The notes under the pieces: generated by a model | Told to the model about the DNA's origin: nothing | Databases searched by the model: none | Seen by the model: only the letters and a program-made list of their open reading frames with translations | In this document: positions 1 to 8,743 of the stretch, piece after piece | Layout of the letters: the number at the start of each line of letters is the position of its first letter | How positions within the stretch are numbered: position 1 is the first letter of the stretch | Made by a program: the position numbers and the translations under genes | Assembly (NCBI GenBank): GCA_018240285.1 | Contig: JAFEGA010000020.1 | Location: 25,383 to 89,382, forward strand | From: Pseudomonadota bacterium | GTDB taxonomy: Bacteria; Pseudomonadota; Gammaproteobacteria; Burkholderiales; Nitrosomonadaceae | DNA: 64,000 nt | Direction of reading: 5' to 3'

Positions 1-1686
1 GCGGCGATCGCATTGGCGGTGCGCCGCTTTACCCAGCGTCATTTGGACGGCTGCGCGGTGATGCGCAGCCTGGGCGCCAGTCAGCGGCAATTGTTGTACT
101 TGTATCTGTACTATTTTATTGCTTTGGGTGTGATCGCCAGCAGCATCGGCTGTTTGGCCGGTTTTTCCGCGCAGCAGATTCTGACGCAATGGCTGAGCGG
201 CATCATCGATACGGAATTGCCTTGGCCTAATGCGTTGCCTGCTTTGCAAGGTTTATTGGTGGGACTGGTATTGCTGCTGGGGTTTGCGCTGCCGCCGGTA
301 CTCAATTTGCGCAGCGTGCCAGCGCTACGTGTACTGCGCCGGGATATCGGGTTATCCAACACACATAGCATCGCGGGTTACTTGTTGGGCTTGGCGGCTT
401 TATCGCTGCTGTTCATCTGGAAGGCGCAGGATCTGAAATTAGGGCTGTACATCGTTGGTGGCTTTATCGCGGCCATCGTCGTTTTCGGTTGTTTGGGCTG
501 GTTGCTGATCCGCTTGCTGGCCAGTTTGCGGCATCAAGCCGGTGGGGCGTGGCGCTACGGTCTCGCCAGCATCCGCCGCCGTGCGGTTGCGAGTATTTTG
601 CAAGCGGTGGCGCTGGGGTTGGGCTTGATGGCGATGTTGATGCTCACGCTGATCCAGGATGATCTGATCGACGATTGGCATACCAGTCTGCCACCGGACG
701 CACCGAATCATTTTCTGGTCAATATCCAGGCGGATCAAATACAACCGCTGCAAGATTTTTTTCAGCAGCACGAAATAGAGCAACCGCGCATGTATCCGAT
801 GGTCAGGGGGCGGTTGACCAAAATCAACGGCAAGGATGTTGCGGCGGAGGATTATGCCGACGATTTGCACGCGGAACGGCACATCCGGCGCGAATTCAAC
901 CTGACTTGGAGCGATGAGCTGGCAGCGGATAACGAAGTGGTGCAGGGACGCTGGTGGAATCCCGGTACTCATGAGGCGGAATTGTCAATCGAAGAAGGTA
1001 TCGCCAAAATAATCCGCGTCAAATTGGGCGATGTGGTGACTTACGATATCGCGGGCAGTCATTTTTCCGCGAAAATCACCAATGTGCGCAAAGTCGATTG
1101 GGATACCTTCCGCGTCAATTTCTTTGTCATTGTGCCGCCCGGTTTGCTGGAAAATTACCCGGCCAGCTATATCACCAGTTTTTATGTGCCGTCAGAAGAG
1201 TTTCATCGGGTTCATGAGCTGGTCAAAAAATTTCCGAATATTCTGGTGGTCGATGTGGCCACGGTCATCGGTCAGGTGCAGCAGATGATTCAGCAGGTCT
1301 CGCAAGCGATCGAGTTTGTTTTCTTGTTCACGCTGCTGGCTGGCTTTGCAGTGCTGTATGCCGCGATGGCCGCAACGCAGGATGAGCGTATTTACGAAGC
1401 AGCCATTTTCCGCGCCTTGGGTGCCCGGCGTGAGCAATTATCGCGCGCCTGGGCAGCGGAATTCGCAATCCTGGGTGGGTTGTCGGGTTTGTTCGCCTCG
1501 GCTGGTGCTAGCGCGCTTGGCTATGTCGTCGGCAAACATGTGCTGCATCTGGATTACACGTTTGATCCGTGGATCTGGGTGGTGGGCGTGTCGACCGGTG
1601 TGGCCGGTGTTTTAATTGCCGGTTTGCTGGGAACGCGCTCGGCATTATCAAGCCCCCCATTATTGACGCTGCGCAAGATCGGATAG
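1..1686 (+). CDS. ABC transporter permease, YbbP/FtsX type (5' partial)
   Basis: The reading frame is open from the first base, so the gene begins upstream of the window and only its C-terminal part (about 560 residues) is visible. The protein has clusters of hydrophobic helices near residues 30-55, 70-95, 120-170 and 195-215, then a soluble domain of about 220 residues, then three helices at the C-terminus. That is the layout of large FtsX-like permeases with two FtsX units. The segments AVMRSLGASQRQLL and AAIFRALGARREQL are the two copies of the FtsX motif that follows the first helix of each unit. The YbbP family is thought to move lipophilic substrates out of the inner membrane with a LolD-like ATPase, but the ATPase is not in view and the substrate is unknown. 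The stop lies 4 bases before hemW, so the two may be co-transcribed. Confidence 0.85.
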   Translation, partial: AAIALAVRRFTQRHLDGCAVMRSLGASQRQLLYLYLYYFIALGVIASSIGCLAGFSAQQILTQWLSGIIDTELPWPNALPALQGLLVGLVLLLGFALPPVLNLRSVPALRVLRRDIGLSNTHSIAGYLLGLAALSLLFIWKAQDLKLGLYIVGGFIAAIVVFGCLGWLLIRLLASLRHQAGGAWRYGLASIRRRAVASILQAVALGLGLMAMLMLTLIQDDLIDDWHTSLPPDAPNHFLVNIQADQIQPLQDFFQQHEIEQPRMYPMVRGRLTKINGKDVAAEDYADDLHAERHIRREFNLTWSDELAADNEVVQGRWWNPGTHEAELSIEEGIAKIIRVKLGDVVTYDIAGSHFSAKITNVRKVDWDTFRVNFFVIVPPGLLENYPASYITSFYVPSEEFHRVHELVKKFPNILVVDVATVIGQVQQMIQQVSQAIEFVFLFTLLAGFAVLYAAMAATQDERIYEAAIFRALGARREQLSRAWAAEFAILGGLSGLFASAGASALGYVVGKHVLHLDYTFDPWIWVVGVSTGVAGVLIAGLLGTRSALSSPPLLTLRKIG

Positions 1687-1690
1687 TGCA

Positions 1691-2881
1691 ATGGACGATT
1701 TACCGGTATCGAAGCTCAAAGCGCTGCCGCCGCTGAGTTTGTATGTTCACATTCCGTGGTGTTTGAAGAAATGTCCTTACTGCGATTTCAATTCGCACGA
1801 AATTCGCGGGCAGGATGGTCAGACACCTGAAGACGAGTATGTTGCCGCATTGATCCGCGATCTCGAATCGGCTTTGCAGGATGTCTGGGGACGGCGGCTG
1901 AGCAGCGTGTTTTTCGGCGGCGGCACGCCGAGTTTGTTCAGTGCGCGTGCCATCGATAAGATCCTGACGGCAGTGCGCACGCTGCTGCCGTTGGAACATT
2001 TTGCCGAAGTCACGCTGGAAGCCAATCCCGGTACGTTTGAAGCGCAAAAATTCGCCGATTTCCGTTCAGCCGGAATCAATCGCCTGTCGATCGGCATCCA
2101 AAGCTTCAATCCGCAGCATCTGAAAGCATTGGGGCGGGTGCACGATGACCGGGAAGCGCATCGCGCCGTTGAAATTGCGCTACAGAATTTCGATAATATC
2201 AATCTTGACCTGATGTATGCGCTACCCGGGCAAACCTTGCCAGAAGCGCAAAACGATATCGAAACGGCATGCGCTGCGGGTGTTACGCATATTTCCGCTT
2301 ATCATCTGACGCTCGAACCGAACACGTTGTTTTACCGTTTCCCGCCTGCGCTTCCCGATGACGAACAGGCGGCGGCGATGCAAGAAATGATTGAACAAAC
2401 TACGGCAAAGCAGCAGTACCGCAATTACGAAACCTCGGCGTTTGCACGTGCAGGCAAGGAGTCGCGCCATAACATGAATTACTGGCAGTTTGGCGACTAT
2501 CTGGGGATTGGCGCGGGTGCGCACAGCAAAATCAGTTTCGCCGACAAGATTGTGCGGCAAATGCGCTTCAAACAACCGAAGGAATACCTGGCCAAAGCGC
2601 AGACAGGCGAATCGTTGATTCAGACACAGCACGAATTGACGTCTACGGATCGCGGTTTTGAGTTCATGATGAACGCCTTGCGGCTTACCGGAGGCTTCGA
2701 CACTGCTTTGTTTCAAGAGCGCACCGGTTTGCCCATCCGTGCCGTACAACAGCAGTTGGACGAAGCCGAGCAACGCGGTTTGCTGGTACACGATCATTTG
2801 CGCATCAAACCAACCGTGCTGGGCAGGCGTTTTCTCAACGATCTGCTGCAAATCTTTTTGCCAGAAGCGAACGTGAAATAA
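1691..2881 (+). CDS. hemW: Radical SAM heme chaperone HemW
   Basis: HemW is a cytosolic radical SAM protein that binds heme and helps insert it into respiratory enzymes. It was long annotated as an oxygen-independent coproporphyrinogen oxidase. The 4Fe-4S motif CLKKCPYC (Cys24, Cys28, Cys31) lies in VHIPWCLKKCPYCDFNSH, and the SAM-binding motif FFGGGTPS follows near residue 75. The length of 396 residues is normal for HemW. The C-terminal winged-helix-like region (FEFMMNALRL onward) is typical of the family. HemW lacks the additional N-terminal residues that mark true HemN. The ATG start lies just after the permease stop. In many betaproteobacteria hemW follows rdgB; here the neighbour is a permease. 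Confidence 0.93.
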   Translation: MDDLPVSKLKALPPLSLYVHIPWCLKKCPYCDFNSHEIRGQDGQTPEDEYVAALIRDLESALQDVWGRRLSSVFFGGGTPSLFSARAIDKILTAVRTLLPLEHFAEVTLEANPGTFEAQKFADFRSAGINRLSIGIQSFNPQHLKALGRVHDDREAHRAVEIALQNFDNINLDLMYALPGQTLPEAQNDIETACAAGVTHISAYHLTLEPNTLFYRFPPALPDDEQAAAMQEMIEQTTAKQQYRNYETSAFARAGKESRHNMNYWQFGDYLGIGAGAHSKISFADKIVRQMRFKQPKEYLAKAQTGESLIQTQHELTSTDRGFEFMMNALRLTGGFDTALFQERTGLPIRAVQQQLDEAEQRGLLVHDHLRIKPTVLGRRFLNDLLQIFLPEANVK

Positions 2882-2954
2882 CACGCTTTTCCGGTTGAGT
2901 CTGAAGATGCGCTAAAATCCCGATCACTTAATTCACTCATGGGGAGCACCAACG

Positions 2955-3752
2955 ATGGCGTATGTGAAACCGGAAGAGATCGTCGAAAACATGCTGTTGG
3001 CGGGCGCCAAGAAAGCGAGCTTGCCAACCCAGCAATTGCTGATCCGCAGTTTTTTGTCCGGCGCTTTTCTCGGCTACGCCACCACATTGGCGATTCTGGC
3101 GGCGGCGCAAACAGGCTGGGGGATCGCCGGTGCGCTGGTGTTTCCGGTCGGTTTTGTCATGATTGTGCTGCTCGGATTGGAACTCGCCACTGGCAATTTC
3201 GCACTGATCCCGATCGCCGTTAAAGACGGCCGGGTACAGTTCAGCCGCTTGCTGAAAAACTGGACCTGGGTACTGACCGGTAACCTGATCGGCAGCGTCA
3301 CGTATGCGTATTTGTACTGTATCGTGGCGACCAAAATGGGTTCCATCGATCCGGCTACTATCCCCGCATTGCAGCGCATCATCACCATCGCCGAAACCAA
3401 AACGCTCGAATACGCAAAACTCGGCTTCGACGGCACCATCGCCGCATTCACCAGTGCGATGCTATGCAACTGGATGGTAACTCTGGGTGCCGTCATGGCG
3501 TTCACCTCGACCAACACCATCGGAAAAATCGCCGCGATGTGGCTGCCGATCATGACATTCTTCGGCTTGGGTTACGAACACGCCATCGTCAACATGTTCG
3601 TCATTCCCGCAGGTATCTGGCTCGGTGCTGACATCACCATCGTGGATTGGTGGCTGTGGAACGGACTGCCGGTGATCGCGGGGAATTTATTCGGCGGGAT
3701 GATTTTTACCGGGTTTATGCTGTATTGGAGTTATGGTAAACCGGCGAGTTAG
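2955..3752 (+). CDS. Formate/nitrite transporter (FNT) family channel
   Basis: This is an integral membrane protein of 265 residues with about six hydrophobic helices, in the FocA/NirC family of pentameric anion channels. The family passes formate, nitrite or related small anions across the inner membrane. The N-terminal KPEEIVENMLLAGAKKA segment and the helix with GLELATGNFALIPIA are characteristic. In an ammonia oxidiser nitrite export would be an obvious job, but substrate cannot be read from sequence. The ATG at 2955 has a GGGGAG ribosome site about 9 bases upstream. A -10-like TAAAAT followed by CCCGATC lies at 2913, which suggests its own promoter after hemW. Confidence 0.9.
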   Translation: MAYVKPEEIVENMLLAGAKKASLPTQQLLIRSFLSGAFLGYATTLAILAAAQTGWGIAGALVFPVGFVMIVLLGLELATGNFALIPIAVKDGRVQFSRLLKNWTWVLTGNLIGSVTYAYLYCIVATKMGSIDPATIPALQRIITIAETKTLEYAKLGFDGTIAAFTSAMLCNWMVTLGAVMAFTSTNTIGKIAAMWLPIMTFFGLGYEHAIVNMFVIPAGIWLGADITIVDWWLWNGLPVIAGNLFGGMIFTGFMLYWSYGKPAS

Positions 3753-3784
3753 TCATAACCCTTCTATTCTTTTATTATTACTTT

Positions 3785-4195
3785 ATGCCTCGAACCGGTG
3801 CTTTACTCTCGTTATCCCGCGAACATCATTCCTCGCTGGTGATCGCACGTGCTGCGCGGCAAGCGGCTGAAAGTGGTGACAGTGCGGCTTTTCCGGCTAT
3901 GGTGCAGCGTATCGAAGAACATTGGCGAGCCGTATTGTGTGAGCATTTCGCACGAGAAGAGCAATTGTTGCGGTTGGCGGCGGATGAAATGGATGCTCAA
4001 TCCGCTGTACGTGTTTTGGTCGAACATGCGGAACTACGCTTGCTGACTAGCGGGTCTTGTGAATTGGATGTGCCTGCGCGATTGCAGCGCTTTGGTGAAT
4101 TATTGGCTGCGCATGTGCGTTATGAGGAGCGTGTGCTTTTCCCGCAATTGCAATCGCTCCCGGGCATTGGTTCCGCAGCTGATGAACCGACTTAA
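3785..4195 (+). CDS. Hemerythrin-like HHE domain protein
   Basis: A soluble protein of 136 residues with the spacing of a four-helix hemerythrin fold: candidate iron ligands are His14 or His15, His46, His54 and Glu58 (HFAREE), His81, His110 and Glu114 (HVRYEE). Such proteins bind a di-iron centre and sense or carry oxygen, nitric oxide or iron. It follows the FNT channel by 32 bases, so a role in coping with nitrite-derived nitric oxide is possible but inferred. No strong ribosome binding site is visible before the ATG at 3785. The protein has no fused signalling domain. Confidence 0.8.
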   Translation: MPRTGALLSLSREHHSSLVIARAARQAAESGDSAAFPAMVQRIEEHWRAVLCEHFAREEQLLRLAADEMDAQSAVRVLVEHAELRLLTSGSCELDVPARLQRFGELLAAHVRYEERVLFPQLQSLPGIGSAADEPT

Positions 4196-4287
4196 CACAT
4201 ACCAAGCCGGAAATTTCATGGATGCTTGCGGATATCCTCCTGCTAGAAACTAACGAATGCGAGTTCATCTTAAAGGCTTTATGCGGA

Positions 4288-4749
4288 TCAGGCGATTTTT
4301 CCCAGACCACTGCCGGCTTTTTCCGCAGCATACAAATGCGCATGCAGTAAATCGTATATTCGTTCTCCGCTGAATTGTTTCGCGTCGAATCCGGTGGCTT
4401 GCTGGATTTGCGTGAATTCCTTGCTGGCCAGCGTATCGTAGCCGATATAACCCATCGACCAGTGCGAGAAACGGCGCGCTTCAACCGGTTTGAAATCCAG
4501 CACCACAACGTCCGCATGGCGTGGATCGCATTGAATACGTTCGAAAGTTGCCTGAATATCGTCATGCGCACCCTCAAGCACTTGGGCAAAACATTCCCGG
4601 TTGAACATGAGTGCGCCGGTAATTTGGCTTGCCGCATTCCGCTGCCGGGAAACGGCCAGTATCTGTTCGATTTCCTGATGGATATTTTCATTACTGCCGG
4701 GGATTGTGTTGCGGCTTAAATAAATCAGCCGGTATAAATCTTGCGTCAT
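4288..4749 (-). CDS. BLUF-domain blue-light photoreceptor
   Basis: A short protein of 153 residues made almost entirely of a BLUF domain, which binds FAD and senses blue light. The expected photocycle residues are present: Tyr10 (RLIYLSR), Asn38 (RNAASQITGAL), Gln56 (CFAQVLEG) and Trp97 (FSHWSMG). The remaining 50 residues form a short C-terminal extension without an output domain, so it must act through a partner. It lies 32 bases downstream of a PAS-GGDEF-EAL gene on the same strand. In other bacteria BLUF domains are fused to EAL phosphodiesterases (BlrP1), so control of the neighbouring EAL protein is a reasonable inference. Confidence 0.9.
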   Translation of the reverse strand: MTQDLYRLIYLSRNTIPGSNENIHQEIEQILAVSRQRNAASQITGALMFNRECFAQVLEGAHDDIQATFERIQCDPRHADVVVLDFKPVEARRFSHWSMGYIGYDTLASKEFTQIQQATGFDAKQFSGERIYDLLHAHLYAAEKAGSGLGKIA

Positions 4750-4781
4750 GATTGTTTCCTTACTGCGACGACCATCGTGAA

Positions 4782-6407
4782 CTATGAAATGAGTGCTCGA
4801 ATTTGTTCAGCCGGAACCGGTTTGCTGAGCAGATAACCTTGAATTTCCTCGCAACCGTTGCGTGCCAGATAATCGAACTGTTCTTCCGTTTCAACGCCTT
4901 CGGCCAGGGTTTTTATCCCCAGCGCGCTACCGAGCGCGATTACCGCTTTAATCAGGGTGCGTGATTTGTCAGTGTGCATACGGTGAACAAAGGATTGATC
5001 AATTTTGATTTTTGAAAACGGAAAGCTGCTTAAATAATTGAGCGAAGAATAGCCTGTGCCAAAATCATCCATCGCGATGGACACACCCATTGCCTGTATT
5101 TCCCTGAGCTGCTCTAATGCGTTTGTTATGTTTTTGATCAGGAGTCCTTCAGTGATTTCCAGTTCCAAGCGTTGCGGGGCGAGGCCGCTGGCCGTCAGTG
5201 CTGCTTGAACGATTTGTTTCAAACTATTGCTTTCAAACTGCACCGGAGAAACATTCACGGCAATCATAATGTCTTCCGGCCAGGCCGCTGCATCCCGGCA
5301 AGCTGTCTGCAGCACCCATTGTCCGATTTCGTGAATTTTCCCCATGTCTTCCGCCAGCGGAATAAAACGTAGCGGCGATATGATTCCTGCGCCCGGTTTT
5401 TCCCAGCGGATCAGCGCTTCAAATCCGATTATTTTTTTATCCTGCATGCGCGCTTGCGGTTGATAAAACAACGTGAATTCCCGCAAAAAAAGCGCGCGCC
5501 GTAATCCGATTTCGAGTTCATGCCGCTCGCTGGCATTCTTTTGCAGGGATTGCTCATACAGGCGATAGCTGCCGCGCGCGTTTTGTTTGGCATCGTGCAG
5601 CGCCAGCTCCGCATGCTTTATCAGATCCCCGGTTGATTCGGTATTATGGTGCAGAATCGCTAGTCCGACACTTGCGCTGATATTGGCCTGCTGACCGTTG
5701 ACGAGAAAAGGGCGCTTGAGCAGTTCGCTGATGCGTTCAGCCATTGTAGTAGCAGCCACGGGCTGATTCTGGTTGATTTGCAGAACGGCAAATCGATCGT
5801 CAGAGAAATGCGCCACCACATCATCCGAACGAACGATGCGTAACAATCGTTGTGCGGCAAATTTCAGCAATTGATCGCCGGCATCGTGACCCAGTGTTTC
5901 ATTAATTCGCTTGAACCGGTCCAGGCCGATCATGATCATGGCAAGCGAGGCAGTACCGGGTTCATCGGGTTTCCAATTCGCAATGCATTCGCTGAGCATT
6001 GTCCGGTTTACCATCGCAGCGTTATGAGGAGTGTGCGCCGGATGGTTAATCTCCGGTAGGGGTAATGGGCTGGAAGGTGAGCTTTCAACCATGATCAGCC
6101 GCTGCGCTTGATCGAGTTCGATAACATGTACTGAAAGCGTTTTGTGATCGATGATGGTTGTCTGTTTGATCGCTTTTTCATGCCGGCCGGCAAGAGTTTG
6201 CTGCAAGAAATCAGTTGCAGCCGGATTCATTGTGCCGGTTAAATCAGAGAATGTTTTATTCTGAACATCCGGTGGCAAAGCGAATAAATTGAGGAAAGCC
6301 GGATTGGCGGATAGGATCTTTCCTGCCTGATCAACTAAAGCAAGTCCGTACGATGAATCGATAGCCGAAAAATCCATTGCAGTATTGATGTCGCAGACAA
6401 TTGTCAA
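4782..6407 (-). CDS. PAS-GGDEF-EAL protein, probable c-di-GMP phosphodiesterase
   Basis: A soluble protein of 541 residues. An N-terminal PAS-like sensor (about residues 15-115) is followed by a GGDEF domain (about 145-280) and an EAL domain (about 295-541). The GGDEF active-site motif is degenerate (HFSDDRF), so cyclase activity is unlikely, although an RSDD inhibitory-site motif remains 5 residues before it. The EAL domain looks intact: FEALIRW, VNVSP, ELEITEG, MDDFGTGYS, IKIDQSF, LAEGVE and IQGYLLSKP. It should hydrolyse c-di-GMP, with the dead GGDEF perhaps binding GTP. The farthest start is TTG at 6407 with a weak AAGAGA upstream; an ATG at 6377 is the alternative. The BLUF gene follows by 32 bases and is probably co-transcribed. 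Confidence 0.88.
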   Translation of the reverse strand: MTIVCDINTAMDFSAIDSSYGLALVDQAGKILSANPAFLNLFALPPDVQNKTFSDLTGTMNPAATDFLQQTLAGRHEKAIKQTTIIDHKTLSVHVIELDQAQRLIMVESSPSSPLPLPEINHPAHTPHNAAMVNRTMLSECIANWKPDEPGTASLAMIMIGLDRFKRINETLGHDAGDQLLKFAAQRLLRIVRSDDVVAHFSDDRFAVLQINQNQPVAATTMAERISELLKRPFLVNGQQANISASVGLAILHHNTESTGDLIKHAELALHDAKQNARGSYRLYEQSLQKNASERHELEIGLRRALFLREFTLFYQPQARMQDKKIIGFEALIRWEKPGAGIISPLRFIPLAEDMGKIHEIGQWVLQTACRDAAAWPEDIMIAVNVSPVQFESNSLKQIVQAALTASGLAPQRLELEITEGLLIKNITNALEQLREIQAMGVSIAMDDFGTGYSSLNYLSSFPFSKIKIDQSFVHRMHTDKSRTLIKAVIALGSALGIKTLAEGVETEEQFDYLARNGCEEIQGYLLSKPVPAEQIRALIS

Positions 6408-6669
6408 TCGTGAGTTCTCTTGCAGCTAAATTATTTAGGGAATTATAAATCATTCCGGTTCCAAACCTGGATGGAGAATGATAAAGCGCTTTGCAGGAAG
6501 CGCTACTGCTTCTGCATGATGCATTTATTCAGCTGCTATTCAGCGCGAAGATCACACAATGACACACGAAATACCGTAATCGATCGAGGTATTGGGTTGT
6601 TGCAGAGAGCAAGCTTGAAAATTGACAATAGCAATGGCTTGCTCCAGTAATTGATTCTGGAGAAATATC
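6408..6669 (+). other. Intergenic region, divergent promoters
   Basis: No convincing gene is visible. It separates two divergent genes (the EAL protein and the small lipoprotein) and must carry promoters for both. A TTGACA hexamer occurs at about 6621 on +, but no good -10 lies at the right distance. A GGAG ribosome site at about 6658 serves the lipoprotein. Confidence 0.4.
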
Positions 6670-7005
6670 ATGTGTACAGAAAAAATGCTAATCCCCCTTG
6701 TTATTGCCACCACCGTTTTTTTGGCAGGCTGTGTGGCTACACCCTATTACGGTGGAGCAGGCTATTACCGTGGTGCGGTATACAGCGGCTACGGTTATCA
6801 GGTGCCGTATTATGCCGGTCAAAGCTATTTGGGTGGATTTGGATATAACAATGGCGGTCACAGACACTCGCATCGGCACGATGGTTTTCGCCCTCATGCA
6901 GGGCAACATGGCCATATCGGCGGCGGGCATCGACATTCCGGCCGGGGGCATTGGGGTGGCGGTCACCAGGGCGGTCATCGAGGCGGACATCATTACCGGA
7001 GATGA
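6670..7005 (+). CDS. Small His/Gly-rich lipoprotein
   Basis: A protein of 111 residues with a lipoprotein signal: a hydrophobic stretch ending in VFLAGC puts the lipidated cysteine near residue 18. The mature part starts with a Tyr/Gly-rich section and ends with a tail of about 45 residues packed with His, Gly and Arg (for example HRHSHRHDGF and GGHQGGHRGGHHYRR). Such tails often bind Ni, Zn or Cu, so metal buffering at the outer membrane is plausible, but no family with a known role is recognised. The ATG at 6670 is preceded by GGAG. It stands alone, convergent with the POT transporter gene. Confidence 0.75.
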   Translation: MCTEKMLIPLVIATTVFLAGCVATPYYGGAGYYRGAVYSGYGYQVPYYAGQSYLGGFGYNNGGHRHSHRHDGFRPHAGQHGHIGGGHRHSGRGHWGGGHQGGHRGGHHYRR

Positions 7006-7072
7006 AAAAAGACCACGCCGGATTTGGCCGTTTATCTGCAACAAGCAGAATCTAAATGACTGTAAAACGGCT

Positions 7073-8578
7073 TTATTGCATACCATGCATCATTTTTTGC
7101 AGTGTTTTGGTTAATGCGAACAAAATAATCGCTGCGAGCCCGGACAGGATGACAAAGATCATGAAAAAATCGTACAGACCGGTGATCTCGAAGCCTGCAA
7201 AGACCGGTGCTTCAGGGAGCGCCGGGTCGGGGTACAAAGCGCTGAGCATACCGGCAAATTTGCTCGCCGCAGCCATGGACGAAAACCATACACCCATCAA
7301 TAGCGAGGCGAATTTTGCCGGCGATAGTTTGACCACCATGGCCAAACCGATGGGCGACAAGCACAATTCGCCGATGGTGTGCAGCAAATACAAGCTGAAT
7401 AACCACATCATGCTCACTTTGGTTGCAGGATCTATGCCTTTAACACCAAAGGCGATTACGCAATAACCTATCGATAGAAATAGTAACCCCAAAGCTTGCT
7501 TGGCAGGCGACGAAGGTTCCCAATTGCGTTGCCCCAGAAAAGTCCAAATTAATGCGAACAGCGGTGCCAGCACAATAATCAGCACGGCATTGATGGATTG
7601 AAAGAAACTGGTTGGAATTTCTGTTCCGAACAAATTTCTATCGGTCTGTTCTTCAGCAAAGAAGGTCAACGATGCACCGGCTTGCTCGAATGCCGCCCAG
7701 AAGAAGATGACGAAAAAGGCGAGAATGTAAATGACGCCTATCCGCTGTTTCTCGATCGCCGTTAATGTTTTGTCGGCAATGATAGCGACGGGGCCGATAA
7801 TCGTGACGGAAAAAATGGCCGATCCGATTATGCCCAGTTCCATAAAACCATAAAATGCGGCGAATAACACAACTGCAGCGGCGATAAACGGCATGGCAGG
7901 TGCCGCAATCTTATTATCTTGCGGTGATTTCTTTTCTGGAACCAATCCGATACCTTCGCCCGCCGGAGTGACAATAAGTTTATTTTTGAGCAGCTCAAAC
8001 GACAGAATACTGATAATCATACCAATACCAGCGGCAAGAAAACCCCACTTGAAATCCGCAGGATTTCCCGTATCGCCCAAGGCGCCGCACACCAGCGGTG
8101 CGAGGAAAGCACCGAGATTGATACCCATATAGAAAATGGTGAATGCGGCATCGATGCGTTGATCGCCTTCCGGATAGAGTTGGCCCACCATGGTGGAAAT
8201 ATTCGGTTTGAAAAAACCATTGCCGAAAATGAGAAACCCCAACCCCAAAAACAGCATCGGCTGCGCGAAGGCAATATCGCTGTAATTCGCCGCAGACAGA
8301 AACATGCAAAAATGCCCGATCGCCATCAAAATGCCGCCAGCAAGAATGGCACGCCTGTTGCCCCAGTAACGATCCGCAACATAACCGCCGATGAGCGGCG
8401 TAAGATAAACCAAACCGGTGTAGCTGCCATAGATTTCGGATGCCAATGCTTTGTCGAACAGCAGCGCTTTGATCATGAACAAAGTGAAGATGGCGCGCAT
8501 GCCGTAGTAGCTGAAGCGTTCCCACATTTCTGTAAAGAACAGGAGGTATAAGCCTTTGGGGTGTCCGGTCGGGTTCAT
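7073..8578 (-). CDS. POT-family proton-coupled di/tripeptide transporter
   Basis: A polytopic protein of 501 residues with about 12-14 helices, belonging to the POT/PTR2 branch of the major facilitator superfamily (DtpA-like). It imports di- and tripeptides with protons. The family signature ExxERFxYYG is seen as EMWERFSYYG near residue 17, and GGYVADRYWG and NGFFKPNIST are the other conserved segments. The length matches bacterial members. It is a single-gene unit convergent with the His-rich lipoprotein; the 165 bases before its ATG probably hold its promoter. Confidence 0.92.
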   Translation of the reverse strand: MNPTGHPKGLYLLFFTEMWERFSYYGMRAIFTLFMIKALLFDKALASEIYGSYTGLVYLTPLIGGYVADRYWGNRRAILAGGILMAIGHFCMFLSAANYSDIAFAQPMLFLGLGFLIFGNGFFKPNISTMVGQLYPEGDQRIDAAFTIFYMGINLGAFLAPLVCGALGDTGNPADFKWGFLAAGIGMIISILSFELLKNKLIVTPAGEGIGLVPEKKSPQDNKIAAPAMPFIAAAVVLFAAFYGFMELGIIGSAIFSVTIIGPVAIIADKTLTAIEKQRIGVIYILAFFVIFFWAAFEQAGASLTFFAEEQTDRNLFGTEIPTSFFQSINAVLIIVLAPLFALIWTFLGQRNWEPSSPAKQALGLLFLSIGYCVIAFGVKGIDPATKVSMMWLFSLYLLHTIGELCLSPIGLAMVVKLSPAKFASLLMGVWFSSMAAASKFAGMLSALYPDPALPEAPVFAGFEITGLYDFFMIFVILSGLAAIILFALTKTLQKMMHGMQ

Positions 8579-8743
8579 GGTTTTTAAATCGTTACAAATC
8601 CAGGAAAACTCTGAGAAAGCTAGCGAATAGCAGCCAAATAAAGCGAAATCATGTGAAAAAGTGCGGTTTACGAGTAGGCAATGAGTGTTTTGGATCTGAT
8701 TTCAACGCTGCGTGGTGAGTGTAATAGTTTTTGTGCCAGCTCA

